Of a DNA stretch of 64,000 bases, positions 24,078-33,750 are shown one piece after another. The notes beneath the pieces were generated by a model that did not search any database, was not told the origin of the DNA, and was given only the letters and a program-made list of their open reading frames with translations. How positions within the stretch are numbered: position 1 is the first letter of the stretch; every line of letters starts with the position of its first letter. The DNA is from Methanobacteriota archaeon (GTDB lineage Archaea > Thermoplasmatota > Poseidoniia > Poseidoniales > Thalassarchaeaceae). Location: the NCBI GenBank assembly GCA_016845365.1, contig JAERST010000005.1, positions 138,846 to 202,845 on the forward strand, given 5' to 3'. Position numbers and translations under genes: made by a program.

Positions 24078-26117
24078 ATGGAGCATCCACTCTTGCAAAC
24101 CTACGGTCCACTCGATGGATGGATGATTCTCCTATTGATCGGTGGAGTCTCAATCGGCTTCTTCGTCTACCAAGTTCAACTCGCGACGCGCTTGGTATTA
24201 CTGGGTGCGAGCGATGACCGCTTCGATTCATGGGGACAACGCGTGATGGAGGTCCTCACTGGATGGCTGGGTCAGAAACGCGTACTCGAGGACAGAGTCG
24301 TCGGCATCATGCACGTCTTCATGTTCTGGGGGTTCCTCATGCTCTCGACCGATATGTTCGACCTTGCAACGGCAAATTGGTTCTCTCACAATGTCCTACC
24401 TGACCTCCTCAACGGACCGTGGAACGGCATGGTAGAATTGGGTTACACGATTGCTTTGATCGGTTGTGTTGCGGCGCTATTGCGCCGAGTTGTTTTCACG
24501 CCTGAGAAATTGAAGGGAAAATCTCAGCTTGAAGGAAATTTCATTTTGGTTCTAATCATGACGATTACGACGACTTCCTTCGTCGTAGAGTCGGCTGAAT
24601 CTCCTTCGGCGACCTGGGAGCCTCTGGGTCATTTGGTCGCCGGTTTGGGGCTTGCAGATGGCGTGATTATCGGGGCTTACTGGGCTCACATGGTCGCGAT
24701 TTGTACCTTCTTCGTGCTTATTCCAGTATCCAAGCACATGCACCTTGTAATGGCATTCCCGAATGTCTTCTTCTACGATACTGAGCCGATGGCCAAGATG
24801 CGCCCACTCGCGGTTAACGAGAGTGGGCAAGCGGTTCCTTTGGAGGACTTGGACATCGAGGCATTCGGTGTATCGAGTTATGAGCAATTCACTTGGAGAC
24901 AATTGATCGATGGTTGGGCGTGCACGACGTGTGCGCGCTGTCAGGATGTTTGTCCAGCGTACGAATCTGGTAAAGCGCTCAATCCTATGCAGATCGTGCA
25001 CGACGTTCGCGATTACGCGAACGAGCACGCGCCCATTCTACTCAAGGGCGAGACACCCGATGAGAGCATTCTCGACCGAATGAGCGCGGAGGCAGTTTGG
25101 GCTTGCACAACTTGCCACGCGTGCGTTGATGCATGTCCAGTCTACATCGAGCACGTGCCGAAGTTGACCGATTTGCGTCGCAATGCGATGATGGAGACGA
25201 TGGAATATCCAGAGGAGCTCAATGTTGCAATGGGCAATCTTGAGTCGGCCTCAAACCCGTATGGATTCGGCATGCACGAGCGCGGTCATTGGGCTGAAGG
25301 GCTCGACATCAAGATTGGAGAGCCAGCCGAGTACATCTACTTCGTCGGCTGTGCGGCGAGTTTTGATGAGCGCAATCAAAAGGTTGCGCGCGCGACGATT
25401 GGACTTCTGAAAGAAGCTGGGCTCGATGTTGGAATTCTTGGAATGCAAGAAGGCTGCTCGGGAGACCCTGCACGTCGCGCTGGCAATGAGTACCTCTTCC
25501 AAATGCTCGCCGAGACCAATATGATGACTTTCCAAGAATTAGGGGTCAAGCGAATCGTCGCATCTTGTCCACACTGCTTCCACACCCTCGGCAAGGAATA
25601 CGCCGATTATGGCGGAGCTGACCTCGAGGTCTTCCACCACTCCGAAATCCTAGCGAAACTGCAGGAGGAAGGCAAACTTCCCGACGCTGAGAAGGATGGC
25701 TCGGTCACCTTCCACGACCCCTGCTACCTCGGTCGCATCGGTGGTATCGTCGACGAGCCTCGCGACCTTATCGGCGGAGTTGATACCGAGGTCGAGCGCC
25801 ACGGCACTGACTCATTCTGCTGCGGTGCCGGTGGCGCTCAGATGTGGATGGAGGAAGACGCCGATAAGCGCGTCAACCAGATTCGAGCCAAGGAAATTGC
25901 TGAGACGGGTTGCGACACCGTCGCCGTCGGTTGCCCATTCTGTTCAATCATGGTCAAGGACGGGCTCGATTCGGTTGGGGCAGAGATGGATGTCAAGGAC
26001 GTCGCGGAGATTCTTTGGGAGCAAATCGTTGCCCGCGACGAAGAGATTCAGAATGGCTACAAGAAGAAGGTCAAGGGTTCGAGGTTCTGGAGTTCACGGC
26101 AACGGGAACTCGTTTGA
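24078..26117 (+). CDS. EtfD-like membrane Fe-S oxidoreductase (cytochrome b/HdrD-type fusion)
   Basis: A 679-residue membrane electron carrier. The N-terminal 230 residues have several helices with conserved His, like the NarI/HdrE cytochrome b module. Two 4Fe-4S motifs follow (CTTCARCQDVCP and CTTCHACVDACP). The last half has two CCG-type domains: CSGDPARRAGNEY with CPHC, and DPCYLGR with CCGAGG and CPFC. This order matches the heterodisulfide-reductase-like EtfD family, which passes electrons from electron-transfer flavoprotein to the quinone pool in fatty-acid and amino-acid oxidation. The start has AAGGTGA six bases upstream. No etfAB lies here, so the partner is inferred. Confidence 0.85.
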   Translation: MEHPLLQTYGPLDGWMILLLIGGVSIGFFVYQVQLATRLVLLGASDDRFDSWGQRVMEVLTGWLGQKRVLEDRVVGIMHVFMFWGFLMLSTDMFDLATANWFSHNVLPDLLNGPWNGMVELGYTIALIGCVAALLRRVVFTPEKLKGKSQLEGNFILVLIMTITTTSFVVESAESPSATWEPLGHLVAGLGLADGVIIGAYWAHMVAICTFFVLIPVSKHMHLVMAFPNVFFYDTEPMAKMRPLAVNESGQAVPLEDLDIEAFGVSSYEQFTWRQLIDGWACTTCARCQDVCPAYESGKALNPMQIVHDVRDYANEHAPILLKGETPDESILDRMSAEAVWACTTCHACVDACPVYIEHVPKLTDLRRNAMMETMEYPEELNVAMGNLESASNPYGFGMHERGHWAEGLDIKIGEPAEYIYFVGCAASFDERNQKVARATIGLLKEAGLDVGILGMQEGCSGDPARRAGNEYLFQMLAETNMMTFQELGVKRIVASCPHCFHTLGKEYADYGGADLEVFHHSEILAKLQEEGKLPDAEKDGSVTFHDPCYLGRIGGIVDEPRDLIGGVDTEVERHGTDSFCCGAGGAQMWMEEDADKRVNQIRAKEIAETGCDTVAVGCPFCSIMVKDGLDSVGAEMDVKDVAEILWEQIVARDEEIQNGYKKKVKGSRFWSSRQRELV

Positions 26118-26152
26118 GTGATGCTCAAATAGCGTTGCTTCAAGGGTAGGAC

Positions 26153-26545
26153 ATGGACGAGGAATTCACCTTCCTAGGATTGACAATGCCAAAATTAGCG
26201 ACTTACGGTGGAGCACTGCTCGTGCTCTGGGGTATTGGTGCTTACTTCGGCTCCGGTCAGGCTTCGATAACTGCCATGATTCCATCTTTCATGGGCACTC
26301 CACTTCTGGTTCTCGGAATCCTTAGCGATAGGATGCCTGACATGCGCCATCACCTAATGCACGCGGCCATGGTCGTCGCTTTGGTAATGGTCGCGGGCGG
26401 CGCGCGAATCTTCAGCAAGCTCGGCGAGGCATCAGATCTTGCAATCGCCTCGCACATCGTTCTCATCATCGTCGGGGCGACGACGATGACTGGTGGAATC
26501 CTCTCTTTCCGAGCCGCTCGTCTAGCCCGTGAAGCAGCGGAGTGA
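26153..26545 (+). CDS. Four-helix membrane protein, unknown
   Basis: A 130-residue hydrophobic protein with about four membrane helices (LATYGGALLVLWGIGAYF, MGTPLLVLGILS, MVVALVMVAGGARIF, IVLIIVGATTMTGGILSF). It starts 35 bp after the EtfD-like gene and overlaps the next gene by 4 bp, so it lies in one transcription unit with both. No family recognised. It could be an accessory subunit of the upstream membrane complex, but nothing in the sequence proves it. Confidence 0.6.
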   Translation: MDEEFTFLGLTMPKLATYGGALLVLWGIGAYFGSGQASITAMIPSFMGTPLLVLGILSDRMPDMRHHLMHAAMVVALVMVAGGARIFSKLGEASDLAIASHIVLIIVGATTMTGGILSFRAARLAREAAE

Positions 26546-27240
26546 GCGGCGTGGGTGCGCCGGTGATCGGGGTTACGACCTCGGTCAACGTGCGCGATTA
26601 TGAGACACCCGAACAAGCCGTTGTAATGCTTCCAGCGAATTATCCTCGCGCGATAAGGAAAGCCGGCGGAATCCCAGTTCTCCTGGCCGAGGGAGATGAT
26701 GTTGAGACTCTACTCGACCGCCTAGATGGTATCGTCATCGCTGGCGGTCGCGATATCGACCCGTCCCGTTACGGCCAGCAGCCCCACGAGCGAACCACGG
26801 ATACTCGTCCAGAGCAGGACAGATGGGAATCCGCGCTCATCGCCGCAGCAATCGAGCGAGACTTGCCGATGCTCTGCGTTTGCCGCGGCCACCAACTACT
26901 CAGCGTGGAGCGGGGCGGGCGGTTGTACCAACATCTACCCGAAACCCCGGGGCACGAAAATCACGGTGCGACCGGAGGCGAGTGGTCTGACCATCCGGTC
27001 GATATCGACCCCGATTCAAAACTCGGCAGCATCCTCGGCAACCGCACAAGCGGAAATTCAGGCCATCATCAAGGGGTTGCCGACGCAGGAGACCTGACCG
27101 TGGTGGCACGAACCGAAGACGGCCTAATCGAAGCTGTCGAACTCCCGGGAGCGAGTTTTCTTCTCTCGATGCAATGGCACCCTGAGATGGTCGACCAAAC
27201 CAAGGTATTCGAGGCTCTTATCGAAGCAGCCAGAGTTTGA
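26542..27240 (+). CDS. Peptidase C26 / gamma-glutamyl hydrolase-like protein, copy 1
   Basis: A 232-residue class I GATase-fold hydrolase related to PuuD and gamma-glutamyl-GABA hydrolase. IVIAGGRDIDPSRYG is the PuuD-type GG.D..P motif, LCVCRGHQLLSVERGG carries the nucleophile Cys, and MQWHPEM the His and Glu. GTG start overlaps the preceding membrane gene. A second, clearly paralogous copy follows directly (27305). Such enzymes cleave gamma-glutamyl amides of polyamines or similar. Without a ligase gene nearby the substrate is open. Confidence 0.85.
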   Translation: MSGVGAPVIGVTTSVNVRDYETPEQAVVMLPANYPRAIRKAGGIPVLLAEGDDVETLLDRLDGIVIAGGRDIDPSRYGQQPHERTTDTRPEQDRWESALIAAAIERDLPMLCVCRGHQLLSVERGGRLYQHLPETPGHENHGATGGEWSDHPVDIDPDSKLGSILGNRTSGNSGHHQGVADAGDLTVVARTEDGLIEAVELPGASFLLSMQWHPEMVDQTKVFEALIEAARV

Positions 27241-27304
27241 GAATGGCTAGAATCGCAGGTTCTCACCGTGTATTTGATGAACTCGCTGACAAGCACCCGA
27301 CACA

Positions 27305-28051
27305 ATGGGGGAGAGCCGCTCGGCACCGATAATCGGTATCACCGTTTGTAGACGTCCCACCTCATTTGGATCGTGGCAAATCGAAGCGGATGTTGTCCCT
27401 TCAACATATGCAAAAGCCATCGAATCAGCGGGAGGAAAGCCTCTACTCCTTCCCGCTGGTAGTTGCGATTCTCTTCTGAAATTGGTCGACGGCTTAGTGG
27501 TAGCAGGAGGACCGGACATCGATCCAGAAATGTACGGTGAGCAACCCTGCCAATACGGAATGGTCGCTCACCCCGAGCAGGACCGCTCTGAGGCCGAAAT
27601 GATTCGTTGTGCAATCAAGAACGATATCCCCCTGCTCGGTATTTGCCGTGGAATGCAATTGATGTCTGTCATCCACGGCGGTAAATTGCATCAACACTTA
27701 CCCGAAACCCCGGGTTTCGAACAACACGGAGGCTGGGATGGAGAGGAATCTCAGCACGGAGTCATCATAGACGAGGGCTCCTCACTCCACCAAATCATGG
27801 GCTCAGAAGTAACCGCCAATTCAACCCACCACCAGGGTGTTTGCGACCCCGGAAGTCTGACCGTCTGCGCTCACTCATCCCACGATGGCCTAATCGAAGG
27901 GGTCGAACGAACCGACAAGCGCTTCTGCCTCGGAGTCCAATGGCATCCCGAGCGCATCGGACATATTGGATTGTTCAGCGCCCTCGTCGAAGCCGCGCGA
28001 GCTTCACGCGAACTGCACCCTAACCAAGGAGCAACAGCGCGGGGTTCATGA
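27305..28051 (+). CDS. Peptidase C26 / gamma-glutamyl hydrolase-like protein, copy 2
   Basis: A 248-residue paralogue of the preceding gene, sharing LPETPG, the GNSGHHQGV/ANSTHHQGV segment and QWHPE. The active site is complete: VVAGGPDIDPEMYGEQP, LGICRGMQLMSVIHGG (Cys) and VQWHPER (His, Glu). It has more ordinary family residues than copy 1 (GICRGMQ against VCRGHQ), so copy 1 may be the more diverged. It starts 64 bp after copy 1 and ends 30 bp before cysS. Tandem duplication with specialisation is the likely history. Confidence 0.85.
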   Translation: MGESRSAPIIGITVCRRPTSFGSWQIEADVVPSTYAKAIESAGGKPLLLPAGSCDSLLKLVDGLVVAGGPDIDPEMYGEQPCQYGMVAHPEQDRSEAEMIRCAIKNDIPLLGICRGMQLMSVIHGGKLHQHLPETPGFEQHGGWDGEESQHGVIIDEGSSLHQIMGSEVTANSTHHQGVCDPGSLTVCAHSSHDGLIEGVERTDKRFCLGVQWHPERIGHIGLFSALVEAARASRELHPNQGATARGS

Positions 28052-28081
28052 CCGAGCGGCTCGCGGATTCGCCCCGAGAGC

Positions 28082-29515
28082 ATGGCATTGCGAGTCTACG
28101 ACACACGCTCGCGCACGAAGCGGACATTTGAGCCGCTAATCGAGGGTACCGTCCGACTCTACGCCTGCGGAATCACGCCATACTCGCCAAGTCACCTCGG
28201 ACACGCACGCCAAGCAATCGCCTTCGACGTGATAGTTCGCTGGCTTCGCCACTCGGGCTTCGCCGTAGATTATGTCACAAATTTCACCGACATTGATGAC
28301 AAAATCATCAATGTCGCGAACGCCGAAGGCGTCGATTTCAGCGTCGTCGCCGAACGCAATATCGCAGACTATTACCAAGTCATGGACGCGATGAATGTCC
28401 TCCGCGCCGACGCCTACCCACGCGTAACAGAAACCATCCCCGAAATCATCGAAATGGTCGAGCAGTTAATCGAAAAGGGACACGCATACATCGGCAATGA
28501 CGGGGTCTATTTCGAAATCGATACAGCCCCCGAAAAATACGGTCAATTAACCGGTCAGACCCTAGACATGGTTCGAGCCGGCGCCGGCGGCCGAGTCGAC
28601 GACACCGGCTCGGGCAAGCGCGACCATCGCGACTTCGCTCTGTGGAAGCTTGCCAAGCCAGGCGAACCCAGTTGGGCGAGCCCTTGGGGCGAGGGGAGAC
28701 CAGGTTGGCACATCGAGTGTTCAGCCATGTCACTCAAGCATCTGGGCGAGACTTTCGATATCCACGGGGGCGGGGCTGACCTACTATTCCCACACCACGA
28801 GGCCGAGATTTTCCAATCGGAATGCTGCCTCGGACACGATCCTGTCGTCAAATATTGGCTGCACAATGGACTGATTAATGTCGATGGCGAAAAAATGTCG
28901 AAATCGCTCGAAAATTTCTGGACGATTGGCGATACTTTCGAACACGTTCACCCTCTCGAACTTCGCTACGCTCTGCTCAACGCCCGGTATCGCCAGCCGA
29001 TTGAATTCAACATGGCGATGCTGGAAGAATCGAAGAAACATCACGAGCGCATGATGGAGGTTTACGGGCGTGCGCTCGTGGCGGCGGGAAGCGGAGATTG
29101 GAATGGCTGTGATTCTCTTGAAGAGGCTGCTGAACGCTTTACCGCCGGGATGAATGATGATTTCAATTCGCGAACCGCGATGGTAGAGGTACAGTCAGTG
29201 GTTCGCGATTTACGAGCCCTGCTCGAATCAGATTCCGATGCAGGACTCGTGGCCGCCGGCGTCGCTTGGCTCGATGAATTCGCCGGCGGCATCCTCGGCC
29301 TGCTTCCCGATGCTGAATCTGTGCGTGCTGCACAGGCCGAGGGAGAATCGGCTCGCGACGCTCTCGCAGCCAAGGTCGAACCCCTGCTCGAAGCGCGAGC
29401 CGCCGCGCGCGCTGCAAAAGACTGGCCGCGCGCAGACCAAATCCGCGATCAACTCAACGAACTCGGCGTGGTCGTCGAAGACAGCCCAGATGGTCCGGTT
29501 TGGCGTATCGAGTGA
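28082..29515 (+). CDS. cysS: Cysteinyl-tRNA synthetase
   Basis: A class I aminoacyl-tRNA synthetase of 477 residues, normal length. [17 protein letters not shown] holds the zinc Cys and the HIGH-type motif, [11 protein letters not shown] follows, [10 protein letters not shown] and [13 protein letters not shown] supply further zinc and active-site residues, and KMSKS is present. The C-terminal helical anticodon region ends in the usual [14 protein letters not shown] motif. ATG 28082 begins at the conserved MALRVYDT. It ends convergently with the LTD-amidohydrolase gene, with a hairpin just past the stop. Confidence 0.97.
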   Translation: MALRVYDTRSRTKRTFEPLIEGTVRLYACGITPYSPSHLGHARQAIAFDVIVRWLRHSGFAVDYVTNFTDIDDKIINVANAEGVDFSVVAERNIADYYQVMDAMNVLRADAYPRVTETIPEIIEMVEQLIEKGHAYIGNDGVYFEIDTAPEKYGQLTGQTLDMVRAGAGGRVDDTGSGKRDHRDFALWKLAKPGEPSWASPWGEGRPGWHIECSAMSLKHLGETFDIHGGGADLLFPHHEAEIFQSECCLGHDPVVKYWLHNGLINVDGEKMSKSLENFWTIGDTFEHVHPLELRYALLNARYRQPIEFNMAMLEESKKHHERMMEVYGRALVAAGSGDWNGCDSLEEAAERFTAGMNDDFNSRTAMVEVQSVVRDLRALLESDSDAGLVAAGVAWLDEFAGGILGLLPDAESVRAAQAEGESARDALAAKVEPLLEARAAARAAKDWPRADQIRDQLNELGVVVEDSPDGPVWRIE

Positions 29516-29516
29516 G

Positions 29517-29533
29517 GTCACCGGTTTGGTGAC
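29517..29533 (+). terminator. Short hairpin after cysS
   Basis: A 6-bp perfect stem (29517-29522 with 29528-29533, GTCACC/GGTGAC) starts 2 bp after the cysS stop, in a 28-bp convergent gap. Likely terminator or 3' end stabiliser, judged by position. Confidence 0.4.
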
Positions 29534-29543
29534 TTGAGCGAAT

Positions 29544-32144
29544 TCACTCTTCCTCATCGTGGCTTTGCGCGCCACGTAGATTCTGATTGATGACAGAAAT
29601 CGAGGCGATTACCAGGCCGATGAGTGAGATAGCGGCGACCCAGAACAATGGGCCATCCATCCAGGTCGTCTCGGGTTCGGGTTGGGGTTCTGGCTCCGGT
29701 TCTGGTTCAGGCTCACCATCGTCAATGTCGAGGTATGACCAAGCATCACGGCAGGTCACATCCTCAGGGGTTCCGCTTACATCCTCGCACAATTTTCCGG
29801 GAACTGCAATTGCATCTTCGACCTCAAGTTGGCAGTACCATCCTTCGAGTGAGATGCACTCATCGGTCGGCTGCATCACCACCAAAATCGAGCCACAGAG
29901 AAGCTCCTTACCCTCAGGAGTCGTTTGTCCATTATCCGATACGCAGGCCTCCAAATGAATGCCTTCTTCGATTGTAGTCGGGTGCGAGAGGGTTGCTCCA
30001 CGGGGTCCGTAGGTAGGCCAGATTTGTGGTAGCTCAGGCTCTGGGACGGTACTTCCTCCGTTGCCGTTTCCTCCATTGCTTCCACCGTTACTTCCTCCTC
30101 CATTGCCATTGCCTCCGCCGATGCTGGTGTTGATCGGGTCGGCTCCACCGACGGTGCCACCTACACGGTGTCCGTCGGCGTCCAACTCGATATCGTAGAA
30201 GTCACCGTATAGGTCGATTGAGCGTCCGTTTTGGAAGGTGGCGGAGCGGTTGAGTACGTCGAAATAGCGATCGTCACCGAGTGTGAAGAGGTATTCGAGC
30301 GGAACGCTCGCCCCTTGGTTGCAGGATTGCAATTCTGCGAGCAGCTCATCGACGGTCTGCTGGGCTTCGGGAACTCCGTCGTAGGTGATATCTGTCGCCT
30401 TGGTGAATCCCTCGCCTTGGATAATCTGGATTTCGTCGTCCATCGCTTGCATGATATCGACGTCGCCGAAGACGGCGAGGCCGCCGACCACGACGAGGCG
30501 AACATCGGGGTCAATCGCCTCGATTACATTGCGATATGGGTCGGCGTGGAATGTGTCGAGTACGACTAGGTCGGCTGCTAAGCCTGCTTGGATGCGGCCT
30601 GTGTGTTGGGCCCAGCCGATTGCATCGACGATATTGGTGGTGATCGTCTGAACCATTTCGTAATCGGTGAAGATGTCGCCGAGGACATTCTCATCCCACC
30701 ACTCGGCGGTCTTGAGTTCGTGCATCGAACTCTTCGAACCGCTCGGACTCCAATCGGGGCCGATCATGATGTTGACTCCCTCGGCCTTGGCCGTGGCGAT
30801 GTCTGTTGTCTCGCCGTAGAGGATTAGATTGGATGTTGGCGACCATGCAAGGCTGCCTCCGACATCGCCGAGTGCGGCAAATTCTGGTTGAGTTAATCCG
30901 GTGCCGTGAATGATGACGACTTCTCCGACGAGCAGGTCGTTCTCGACGAGAATGTCAAACTCCGCCCTGCTCGATTCATCGATGCCTTCTGCAAGGTGCA
31001 GGAACCAGGCATCGAGTTCGCCGGACGAATTTCCATCCTTGATGTGTTGTCCGGCGTAATCAGATTGCAATTCGGACACCTTCGTGTGAATGTAGTCCTT
31101 GCCGAAATTATACAGCTCGATATTGCGCGTAAGCATAGTCTCGAAGGTGTCCGTATGAGATGTCGAACCGCCTTGCAGTGCAGTGTTTCCACCCGCTACT
31201 GCACGCAGTTCGGCAAAGCGCATAGCCGATGAATCATAGAGGGAACAACCAACCTCTTTCGCGTCTCGGTAGGAATCTTCTGCCTGCCATTGGTAGCGGT
31301 TATCCCAACCATCGGTACCATGGTCCCAAAGTGGGATGATATTGTACTTCGCGTGATTGTGCGGGTCGATGAATCCGGGGTAAATCGTCCCGCTGGTTGG
31401 AATCGAAGGAACGCCTTCAGCGGCCGCCGGAGCACCGTCGGCCGCACTCCAAACCGCCTCAATCATTCCATCGACTACGAGGATTCGCCCATCGTCGATG
31501 ACCGAGTTAATCGACTCCATCGTCACAACCCGCCCTTCGAGAATATACTCGCCACGGTGAATGTGGTCTTGGGGCGGGTAGCAATTGCCTTGGACGACGC
31601 TGCCGACTCCGACCCAAGCCTCGTCATTGGCTCCTCCCGGAGTCGGCTCAACATCAGTCAATTTCGCCCAAGTTCCATTCGCATCGTAACCGTACGGCGT
31701 GTCCCAATCCGAATCCTCGCCTTCGTAACTCACTTTGCTGACCTCGTTCCCATCCCCATCGAGGACGCGAATCGTGTCTCCCTCCCAGAAGTCAAACTCG
31801 ATTTGAGTCCAAGAACGGAAGAAAGTGATGTATTCGCCCGGCTGAATTATTGTGTCCCACTTGATACTGCACGCGGGCGAACCGCCATCGGCGACATCAT
31901 CGAGCCACCATCCGCCGATGTCGATTGGAGCGCTGGTCGGATTGTACAACTCAACGTATTGATCATTGTAGGTTCCCATTTGACCATCGCCATTCCAATC
32001 GGTCCCACCATAATTGGCATTATTCGGCGATACGAGAATCTCGTTGATGATGACCGAATCGCCGCTTCCCTGAGCAGTCACGCCAGCCATCGGCGCCATC
32101 GCCATCGTCAGCATCAGCAGTCCAAGCAAGAGAGGACGGGTCAT
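29544..32144 (-). CDS. Surface amidohydrolase with lamin-tail domain and membrane anchor
   Basis: About 866 residues. A signal peptide (LLLGLLMLTMAMAPMAGVTA) is followed by a lamin-tail-like domain (VIINEILVSPNN, YVELYNPTSAPIDIGGWWL, GDTIRVLDGDGNEV). Residues about 205-590 are an amidohydrolase: PGFIDPHNHAKYN with the HxH metal pair, GGSTSHTDTF, IIHGTG, GPDWSPSG and AADLVVLD. A Gly/Asn/Ser linker and a Cys-containing domain lead to a Pro/Glu stretch, a membrane helix and an acidic tail. ATG 32144 directly precedes the signal. The protein should work outside the cell, hydrolysing a cyclic amide or similar; the substrate is not evident. The amidohydrolase metal site lacks the usual carboxylated Lys motif by eye. 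Confidence 0.82.
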   Translation of the reverse strand: MTRPLLLGLLMLTMAMAPMAGVTAQGSGDSVIINEILVSPNNANYGGTDWNGDGQMGTYNDQYVELYNPTSAPIDIGGWWLDDVADGGSPACSIKWDTIIQPGEYITFFRSWTQIEFDFWEGDTIRVLDGDGNEVSKVSYEGEDSDWDTPYGYDANGTWAKLTDVEPTPGGANDEAWVGVGSVVQGNCYPPQDHIHRGEYILEGRVVTMESINSVIDDGRILVVDGMIEAVWSAADGAPAAAEGVPSIPTSGTIYPGFIDPHNHAKYNIIPLWDHGTDGWDNRYQWQAEDSYRDAKEVGCSLYDSSAMRFAELRAVAGGNTALQGGSTSHTDTFETMLTRNIELYNFGKDYIHTKVSELQSDYAGQHIKDGNSSGELDAWFLHLAEGIDESSRAEFDILVENDLLVGEVVIIHGTGLTQPEFAALGDVGGSLAWSPTSNLILYGETTDIATAKAEGVNIMIGPDWSPSGSKSSMHELKTAEWWDENVLGDIFTDYEMVQTITTNIVDAIGWAQHTGRIQAGLAADLVVLDTFHADPYRNVIEAIDPDVRLVVVGGLAVFGDVDIMQAMDDEIQIIQGEGFTKATDITYDGVPEAQQTVDELLAELQSCNQGASVPLEYLFTLGDDRYFDVLNRSATFQNGRSIDLYGDFYDIELDADGHRVGGTVGGADPINTSIGGGNGNGGGSNGGSNGGNGNGGSTVPEPELPQIWPTYGPRGATLSHPTTIEEGIHLEACVSDNGQTTPEGKELLCGSILVVMQPTDECISLEGWYCQLEVEDAIAVPGKLCEDVSGTPEDVTCRDAWSYLDIDDGEPEPEPEPEPQPEPETTWMDGPLFWVAAISLIGLVIASISVINQNLRGAQSHDEEE

Positions 32145-32239
32145 CGAGTACCCTCGGCACACTCCTCGACTTCAAACCAACCCACGCTCGCTCCCTCTCA
32201 AAACCGCTCAGCAAGAGAGGGAAGAGGCGAAATACTCAC

Positions 32240-32256
32240 CGAGTGCGAAGCACTCG
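32240..32256. promoter_or_regulatory. Hairpin at the start of the BNR lipoprotein gene
   Basis: A perfect 7-bp stem (CGAGTGC/GCACTCG) with a GAA loop ends 2 bp before ATG 32259. A second inverted repeat (32193-32199 with 32215-32221, CCCTCTC/GAGAGGG) lies in the same divergent gap. They may be operators or a start-site-masking leader structure. Confidence 0.45.
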
Positions 32257-32258
32257 TC

Positions 32259-33710
32259 ATGCACATGCAGCGAAGCGGCAGGGTGGCTTGTGCCGCCTTG
32301 ATGGTCATCACCATGTCCTTCGCTGGCTGCCTTGGAGGCGGTTCATCGTCAGGAGGCGGCGACTCAATCCCAGATTGGGACAGAAGCATGGCCTACATCG
32401 ACGACCCCGCTGGCCATTCAGACGCTCGAGTATTCGATGTCGCCGCCCCATTCACAAACCAAACTTGGGGCAACGCCAGTTGGGCGGTCTTCGGTAATGA
32501 GGAGGGTGGTAATTGCTGTGAGCACTACCTCGCCACCACGAAGGAAGGCTGGATCCTAAACTTCGGCGGCGAGTACCCAACTTGGTCCGAAGACCGAGGC
32601 CACACATGGCAGGAATACCGCCCTAGTGTATTCTCGCAAATAGGATGCAGAGAACCCAAGCCGACGGTCCCGGGACAGGAGGGACTTGGAGAGGGGAGCA
32701 TTGTGCAAGCGACCAATGGAGACCTGATTTCGATGGGATGGTTCCCTTACCCGAGCAATAGCGGCGCCGACCAATTCTACGCCTTCTTCTACGATGCCGA
32801 GGATCAGGAATGGAGCTGGTGCTTCAACCGAACACCCGAACCATTCTACGACCGTTCTTGGCAGGTCGAGGTTGTCGGCCCAATCACTGGTGGAGTCTAC
32901 GGAAATGGTGATTGGGCCAGCCTTGTAATCTCGAATTTCTGGCATCAAGTTGCTAACCTCGGCGGACAAATTTCCACTGATGGTCTGAATTACGATTACT
33001 TTGACTTCCCCGACCGCGATGCAAATCTAGCTTCTATCGAGGTCGACCTTACCGCTGAATCACTCGGCCCGGAGTGGGATTTCACCAAGCCTCACAAGGA
33101 AATGCGAGCCTTCCCTGTTCCCTCGGGTGGGCTGTACTTCCCGAATTACTTCGTCGACGGGACAGATGCATTCGTCGATACCTCACTCAATTGGTGGTCA
33201 GCTACGACCCTGAACGGTTCTACGCTGCCAACCGAATATTGCGCAATTGACTCCTCAACCGCGCTGCACTGCTTCGGTGGGTTGGGCAGCGGCACTGGCA
33301 TCATGCACCACCTTTCATGGGATGGGGGCGAGACTTGGGAATTGCAGGAGTACAATCTCTCCGGTGTCGCTAGCGAACTCGAAGAGTGGGAGTGGCATTC
33401 GAACGGTGCCCACGATCTCCTGGTCGTCAATATTCGATACCAGAGTGCAGCGGGCCCAGATATCGATGTGGCTTGGCACGTTCGCGATTATTCCGAGTCG
33501 CTTGAGCCGGACATGAAGACCTATCTCGGTCAAGGTGATCTCGATTCGACCTCTGGTGCTGGCAATGATATCCGATTCGATTTTGCCAGCATGGGGATTC
33601 TTCCTGATGGTGGTTCGATTATCGCTTACATGGATTCAACCGACCCAGACCCGCTCTTCGGGGTGGAATTGCTCCTACCGACCGAGTACGGTCCATCGGT
33701 TGCGATCTGA
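32259..33710 (+). CDS. Lipoprotein with sialidase-like Asp-box (BNR) repeats
   Basis: About 483 residues. The signal peptide ends in MSFAGCLGG, a lipobox, followed by a Gly/Ser linker, so the protein is lipid-anchored outside the cell. Two Asp-box motifs are plain: SEDRGHTW and SWDGGETW, the hallmark of sialidase-type beta-propellers. Further Trp-rich blades lie between. I do not see a clear sialidase Arg triad, so a binding or structural propeller is as likely as a glycosidase. The frame is open back to 31290, but that part is antisense to the amidohydrolase; ATG 32259 gives a proper signal peptide. It is divergent from the surface amidohydrolase gene. Confidence 0.8.
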   Translation: MHMQRSGRVACAALMVITMSFAGCLGGGSSSGGGDSIPDWDRSMAYIDDPAGHSDARVFDVAAPFTNQTWGNASWAVFGNEEGGNCCEHYLATTKEGWILNFGGEYPTWSEDRGHTWQEYRPSVFSQIGCREPKPTVPGQEGLGEGSIVQATNGDLISMGWFPYPSNSGADQFYAFFYDAEDQEWSWCFNRTPEPFYDRSWQVEVVGPITGGVYGNGDWASLVISNFWHQVANLGGQISTDGLNYDYFDFPDRDANLASIEVDLTAESLGPEWDFTKPHKEMRAFPVPSGGLYFPNYFVDGTDAFVDTSLNWWSATTLNGSTLPTEYCAIDSSTALHCFGGLGSGTGIMHHLSWDGGETWELQEYNLSGVASELEEWEWHSNGAHDLLVVNIRYQSAAGPDIDVAWHVRDYSESLEPDMKTYLGQGDLDSTSGAGNDIRFDFASMGILPDGGSIIAYMDSTDPDPLFGVELLLPTEYGPSVAI

Positions 33711-33750
33711 GTTGGGTAACCGACGCGAATCAGGTTGCCTAGTCAGCAGC

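Noticed and set aside
31290-32258. Upstream part of an 806-residue open frame running into the BNR lipoprotein gene
   Set aside because: It is antisense to the surface amidohydrolase and has low-complexity Arg/Ser/Val composition; the real protein begins with a clear lipoprotein signal at 32259.
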